Origin: Trueperella sp.
Lineage (GTDB): Bacteria; Actinomycetota; Actinomycetes; Actinomycetales; Actinomycetaceae
NCBI GenBank assembly: GCA_012727825.1
Contig: JAAYGH010000215.1
Coordinates: 1-7,499, forward strand
Direction of reading: 5' to 3'
DNA: 7,499 nt
The notes under the pieces were generated by a model. The model was not told the origin of the DNA. It made no database searches and worked only from the letters and a program-made list of their open reading frames with translations. Position 1 is the first letter of the stretch, and each line of letters begins with the position of its first letter. Shown in pieces: positions 5,313 to 7,499 of this stretch. Made by a program: the position numbers and the translations under genes.

Positions 5313-6216
5313 CATTCCCCGCACGTTTTCCAAATCGGCCAGCGACCGGGCCATCGCCCACGAGGTCGCTGGCCTCGAGTCACTGTCCCACGCAGCTCGC
5401 CACGGCGGAGCACCGGTTGCCCGTCTCGCCTCGACGACGGCCACCTCCCTCGCTACCTACGCCATTACTGAAATGGCTCCCACTGCTATCGCCGCACGCG
5501 AGTTTGGCGCCCGCCTTGCCCGCACTCACGCCTTCGCTCCCACCGGCGCCCGCGTGTTCGGCGAAGAACCGCCCACCTTTGCGGCGCGCTTCGGCCACCT
5601 CGGCCACATGGGCCACGCACTGCTACCGATGGTCCCCGCCGGTTCACCCAGGCGGACCTTCGGCGAGTTCTACGCGAACGACCGCCTCCTGCCCTACGTG
5701 CAGCCATCGCTTCGCAACGGGTCATTTTCCAACGACGACGCCGACACCATCGAACGTCTCGCCCAACGCCTTCGCGATGGCGCATTTGACGCTCCACAAC
5801 CCGCACTCGTCCATACCGACGCAGCACTGTTGCACGGCGACCTGTGGTCGGGCAATCTGCTCTGGGCGACCCCGGACTCGATCGTCGACGGCGGCACTGG
5901 CGTCGGCTCCAACGGGTCCCCCTCCTACCCTGGACCGGGCGAAATCCGAACCGCCACGGCATCGGGACCGATCGGCGTCGTGATTGATCCCGCCAGCCAC
6001 GGCGGACACGCGGAATCGGACCTCGCGCAACTGCACGTATTTGGCGCCCGGCATGCAGCCGACATTTACGCGGGCTACAACGACGCATCGCCGCTCGCAG
6101 ATGGATGGCAGGAGCGCATCGGCCTTCACAAGCTGCACATCCTGATCATCCACGCCGCACTGTTCGGCGGTAGTTATGGGGCCCAGACGATTCGGACAGC
6201 AAAACCCTACTTATAG
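5308..6216 (+). CDS. Fructosamine kinase family protein (probable ATT start)
   Basis: This is a fructosamine/ketosamine-3-kinase family protein with an APH-like kinase fold. Such enzymes phosphorylate sugar-derived adducts on amines and so reverse glycation; the bacterial substrate is uncertain. The catalytic loop HGDLWSGN is at 176-183 (D178, N183). The metal-binding VIDPASHGGH is at 225-234, with ESDLAQL after it. PLADGWQERIGLHKLH (262-277) and LFGGSYGAQ (285-293) are C-terminal signatures. The N-terminal FSK...EVAGLESL (7-26) is the family's ATP-binding start and is coded from about 5326. No ATG, GTG or TTG occurs in this frame between the stop at 5182-5184 and ATG 5473, which would cut off 55 conserved residues. 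ATT at 5308, overlapping the previous stop (ATTAG), gives 302 residues; ATT at 5314 is the alternative. About 36 extra residues (187-222), rich in Gly, Ser, Pro and Thr, separate the catalytic and metal motifs. Confidence 0.85.
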   Translation: MSIPRTFSKSASDRAIAHEVAGLESLSHAARHGGAPVARLASTTATSLATYAITEMAPTAIAAREFGARLARTHAFAPTGARVFGEEPPTFAARFGHLGHMGHALLPMVPAGSPRRTFGEFYANDRLLPYVQPSLRNGSFSNDDADTIERLAQRLRDGAFDAPQPALVHTDAALLHGDLWSGNLLWATPDSIVDGGTGVGSNGSPSYPGPGEIRTATASGPIGVVIDPASHGGHAESDLAQLHVFGARHAADIYAGYNDASPLADGWQERIGLHKLHILIIHAALFGGSYGAQTIRTAKPYL

Positions 6217-6233
6217 CGATTGTGCAAGAATCG
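6217..6233. repeat. Short inverted repeat overlapping the purB promoter candidate
   Basis: CGATT (6217-6221) and AATCG (6229-6233) are perfect inverted 5-bp arms around a 7-nt loop. The right arm overlaps the putative -10 box of purB. It is too short for a terminator and no U-run follows. It might be an operator half-site pair but could easily be chance. Confidence 0.25.
6226..6231 (+). promoter_or_regulatory. Candidate extended -10 box giving a leaderless mRNA for purB
   Basis: AAGAAT matches TATAAT at four positions, is preceded by TGC (an extended -10 TGn), and ends 6 nt before the ATG at 6238. The only purine-rich stretch, GGGG at 6233-6236, is 1 nt from the ATG and too close to act as a Shine-Dalgarno. 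The gap after the kinase gene is only 21 nt, so read-through from upstream is also possible. Confidence 0.4.
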
Positions 6234-6237
6234 GGGC

Positions 6238-7499
6238 ATGACGAACTTTGCCGATTCCGTTGCTCTCAGTCCCCTTGATGGCCGCTACCGCGCCGAAACC
6301 GCTCCCCTCCTGAACTACCTCTCCGAGGCCGCACTCAACCGTGACCGCCTGAAGGTCGAAATTGAGTGGCTGATCTTCCTGTCAGCCAACGAGGTGCTCC
6401 CGGGCGCGCCGACGTTACGCGACGACGAGATCGAGTACCTGCGCGGGCTGGTCGAAAATTTTGGCGAGGCCGATATCGCGCGCATGGCTGAGATTGAGGC
6501 AGAGACGAGACACGACGTCAAGGCCGTCGAGTATTTCCTCAAAGAAAAGTTGGACGCCGCGCAGGGTGTGCTCGAGAAAACCTCACTGACGCAGATGCAC
6601 GAGATCGTCCACATTTTCGCCACCTCGGAAGACATCAATAACATCGCCTATGCACTGAATCTTCAGGGCGCTGTGGCGGACGTCTGGTTACCGGAGGCCC
6701 GGGCATTCGTCGCCGAACTGTCTGAGCGAGCACGCGAATACGCCGACACCCCGATGCTGTCAAGAACGCACGGTCAGGCGGCATCGCCCACCACACTCGG
6801 CAAGGAGTTCGCCGTGTTTGCATGGCGCTTGACCCGCCAGCTCGGGCGGATCGAAAAGACTGCGTATCTGGGCAAGTTCAATGGCGCCACCGGCACGTAC
6901 GGAGCACACGTGGCGTCGGTACCTGACGCCGACTGGCCGGCGCTCGCGAAGCAGTTCGTCGAGGGGCTTGGGCTGACGTTTAATCCGCTGACGACTCAGA
7001 TCGAATCGCACGACTGGATGGCCGAACTGTTCTCCGATGTTGCGCGGTTCAACCGGATTGCACATAATGTGGCCACCGACTTTTGGACCTATATTTCACT
7101 CGGCTACTTGAAACAGAACTTGGCGGCACAAGGATCGACCGGCTCATCCACGATGCCGCACAAGGTCAATCCGATCCGGTTCGAAAACGCGGAGGCAAAC
7201 CTTGAGATCTCCTGCTCGATCCTCGACACCCTTGGCTCCACGCTCGTCACCTCGCGCCTGCAGCGTGACCTGACCGATTCGTCGTCGCTCCGAAACCTGG
7301 GCGTGGGGTTTGGGCACTCGCTGCTCGCTGTCAAGAACCTTCGCCGCGGACTGGCGGGCGTGGATGCCCACCCCGAGCGTCTGGCCGAGGACTTGGATCA
7401 CGCCTGGGAGGTGCTCGCCGAGCCAATTCAGCAGGTCATGCGCACGGCGTCAATCGCAGGAGCCGAAGGCATGGACGATCCGTATGAGCGCCTCAAGGA
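6238..7499 (+). CDS. purB: Adenylosuccinate lyase (C-terminus cut by window edge)
   Basis: PurB performs two steps of purine nucleotide synthesis: it splits SAICAR to AICAR plus fumarate, and adenylosuccinate to AMP plus fumarate. It is a cytosolic homotetramer of the fumarase/aspartase superfamily. The 420 codons present carry SPLDGRY at 11-17, HDVKAVEYFLKEK at 92-104, TSEDINN at 129-135, the catalytic histidine in SRTHGQ (H178), and the superfamily signature GSSTMPHKVNP at 302-312 with the catalytic serine loop (S303/S304). RWQRDLTDS-like SRLQRDLTDSSSLRNLGVG follows at 339-357. The close match along its length to E. coli PurB (456 residues), not the shorter B. subtilis type, indicates about 40-50 residues lie beyond the right edge. 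The start at ATG 6238 gives the usual N-terminus; it appears leaderless. No missing active-site residue is seen in the available part. Confidence 0.97.
   Translation, partial: MTNFADSVALSPLDGRYRAETAPLLNYLSEAALNRDRLKVEIEWLIFLSANEVLPGAPTLRDDEIEYLRGLVENFGEADIARMAEIEAETRHDVKAVEYFLKEKLDAAQGVLEKTSLTQMHEIVHIFATSEDINNIAYALNLQGAVADVWLPEARAFVAELSERAREYADTPMLSRTHGQAASPTTLGKEFAVFAWRLTRQLGRIEKTAYLGKFNGATGTYGAHVASVPDADWPALAKQFVEGLGLTFNPLTTQIESHDWMAELFSDVARFNRIAHNVATDFWTYISLGYLKQNLAAQGSTGSSTMPHKVNPIRFENAEANLEISCSILDTLGSTLVTSRLQRDLTDSSSLRNLGVGFGHSLLAVKNLRRGLAGVDAHPERLAEDLDHAWEVLAEPIQQVMRTASIAGAEGMDDPYERLK

Noticed and set aside
5004..6153. Minus-strand and alternate-frame open frames across the holin-family and kinase genes, including a long Arg/Pro-rich frame.
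   Set aside because: They are high-GC shadows of the real plus-strand genes, with biased, low-complexity translations and no domain signature.
6315..7401. Minus-strand open frames opposite purB.
   Set aside because: They are antisense shadows of a strongly conserved gene.
1..7499. A new defence, mobile or biosynthetic system.
   Set aside because: All eight genes belong to known families, mostly housekeeping or conserved hypothetical, with uniform base composition by eye and no mobile, toxin, nuclease or CRISPR features.

Overview
The window looks like chromosomal core DNA from a high-GC Gram-positive bacterium (Actinobacteria). The evidence is the GC-rich third codon positions, the protein families present (a Pat-type aromatic aminotransferase, a secreted domain of the DUF6636 type, a YwiC-like membrane protein) and several start codons that directly follow a -10-like hexamer with no Shine-Dalgarno sequence, as in leaderless actinobacterial mRNAs. 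Placement near the Actinomycetaceae is only an impression from protein similarity. I see no insertion sequence, integrase, CRISPR array, tRNA or rRNA.

Layout. Bases 1-1877 (minus strand) hold a MoxR-family AAA+ ATPase followed 16 nt later by a DUF58 protein that runs off the left edge, a classic two-gene chaperone-like pair. A 144-nt divergent region separates this pair from a plus-strand gene (2022-2663) for a membrane-anchored protein with a Pro/Glu/Thr-rich stalk and a six-cysteine extracellular domain. A 94-nt spacer containing four 8-bp tandem repeats leads to a YwiC-like multi-span membrane protein (2758-3777). That gene converges on, and overlaps by 4 nt, a minus-strand PLP-dependent aminotransferase (3774-4829), best read as Pat/HisC2. 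A 75-nt divergent spacer then leads to three plus-strand genes: a small four-helix membrane protein of the phage-holin-4_2/DUF360 family (4905-5312), a fructosamine-kinase-family protein directly coupled to it (about 5308-6216), and purB, adenylosuccinate lyase (6238 to the right edge, C-terminus missing).

The genes do not form one pathway. MoxR and DUF58 probably work together. Pat belongs to aromatic amino acid metabolism (possibly histidine synthesis), PurB to purine synthesis, and the fructosamine kinase to repair or use of glycated amines. I do not find a convincing new multi-gene system.

The observations most worth a second look are these: (a) the fructosamine kinase has no ATG, GTG or TTG at the N-terminus its homology requires, and an ATT overlapping the upstream stop codon, with GGAG just upstream, is the best candidate; (b) three or four genes have a -10-like box 6-7 nt before the start codon; (c) the YwiC-like protein and the fructosamine kinase each carry a long Gly/Ser/Pro-rich insertion; (d) there is an 8-bp tandem repeat block before the YwiC-like gene.
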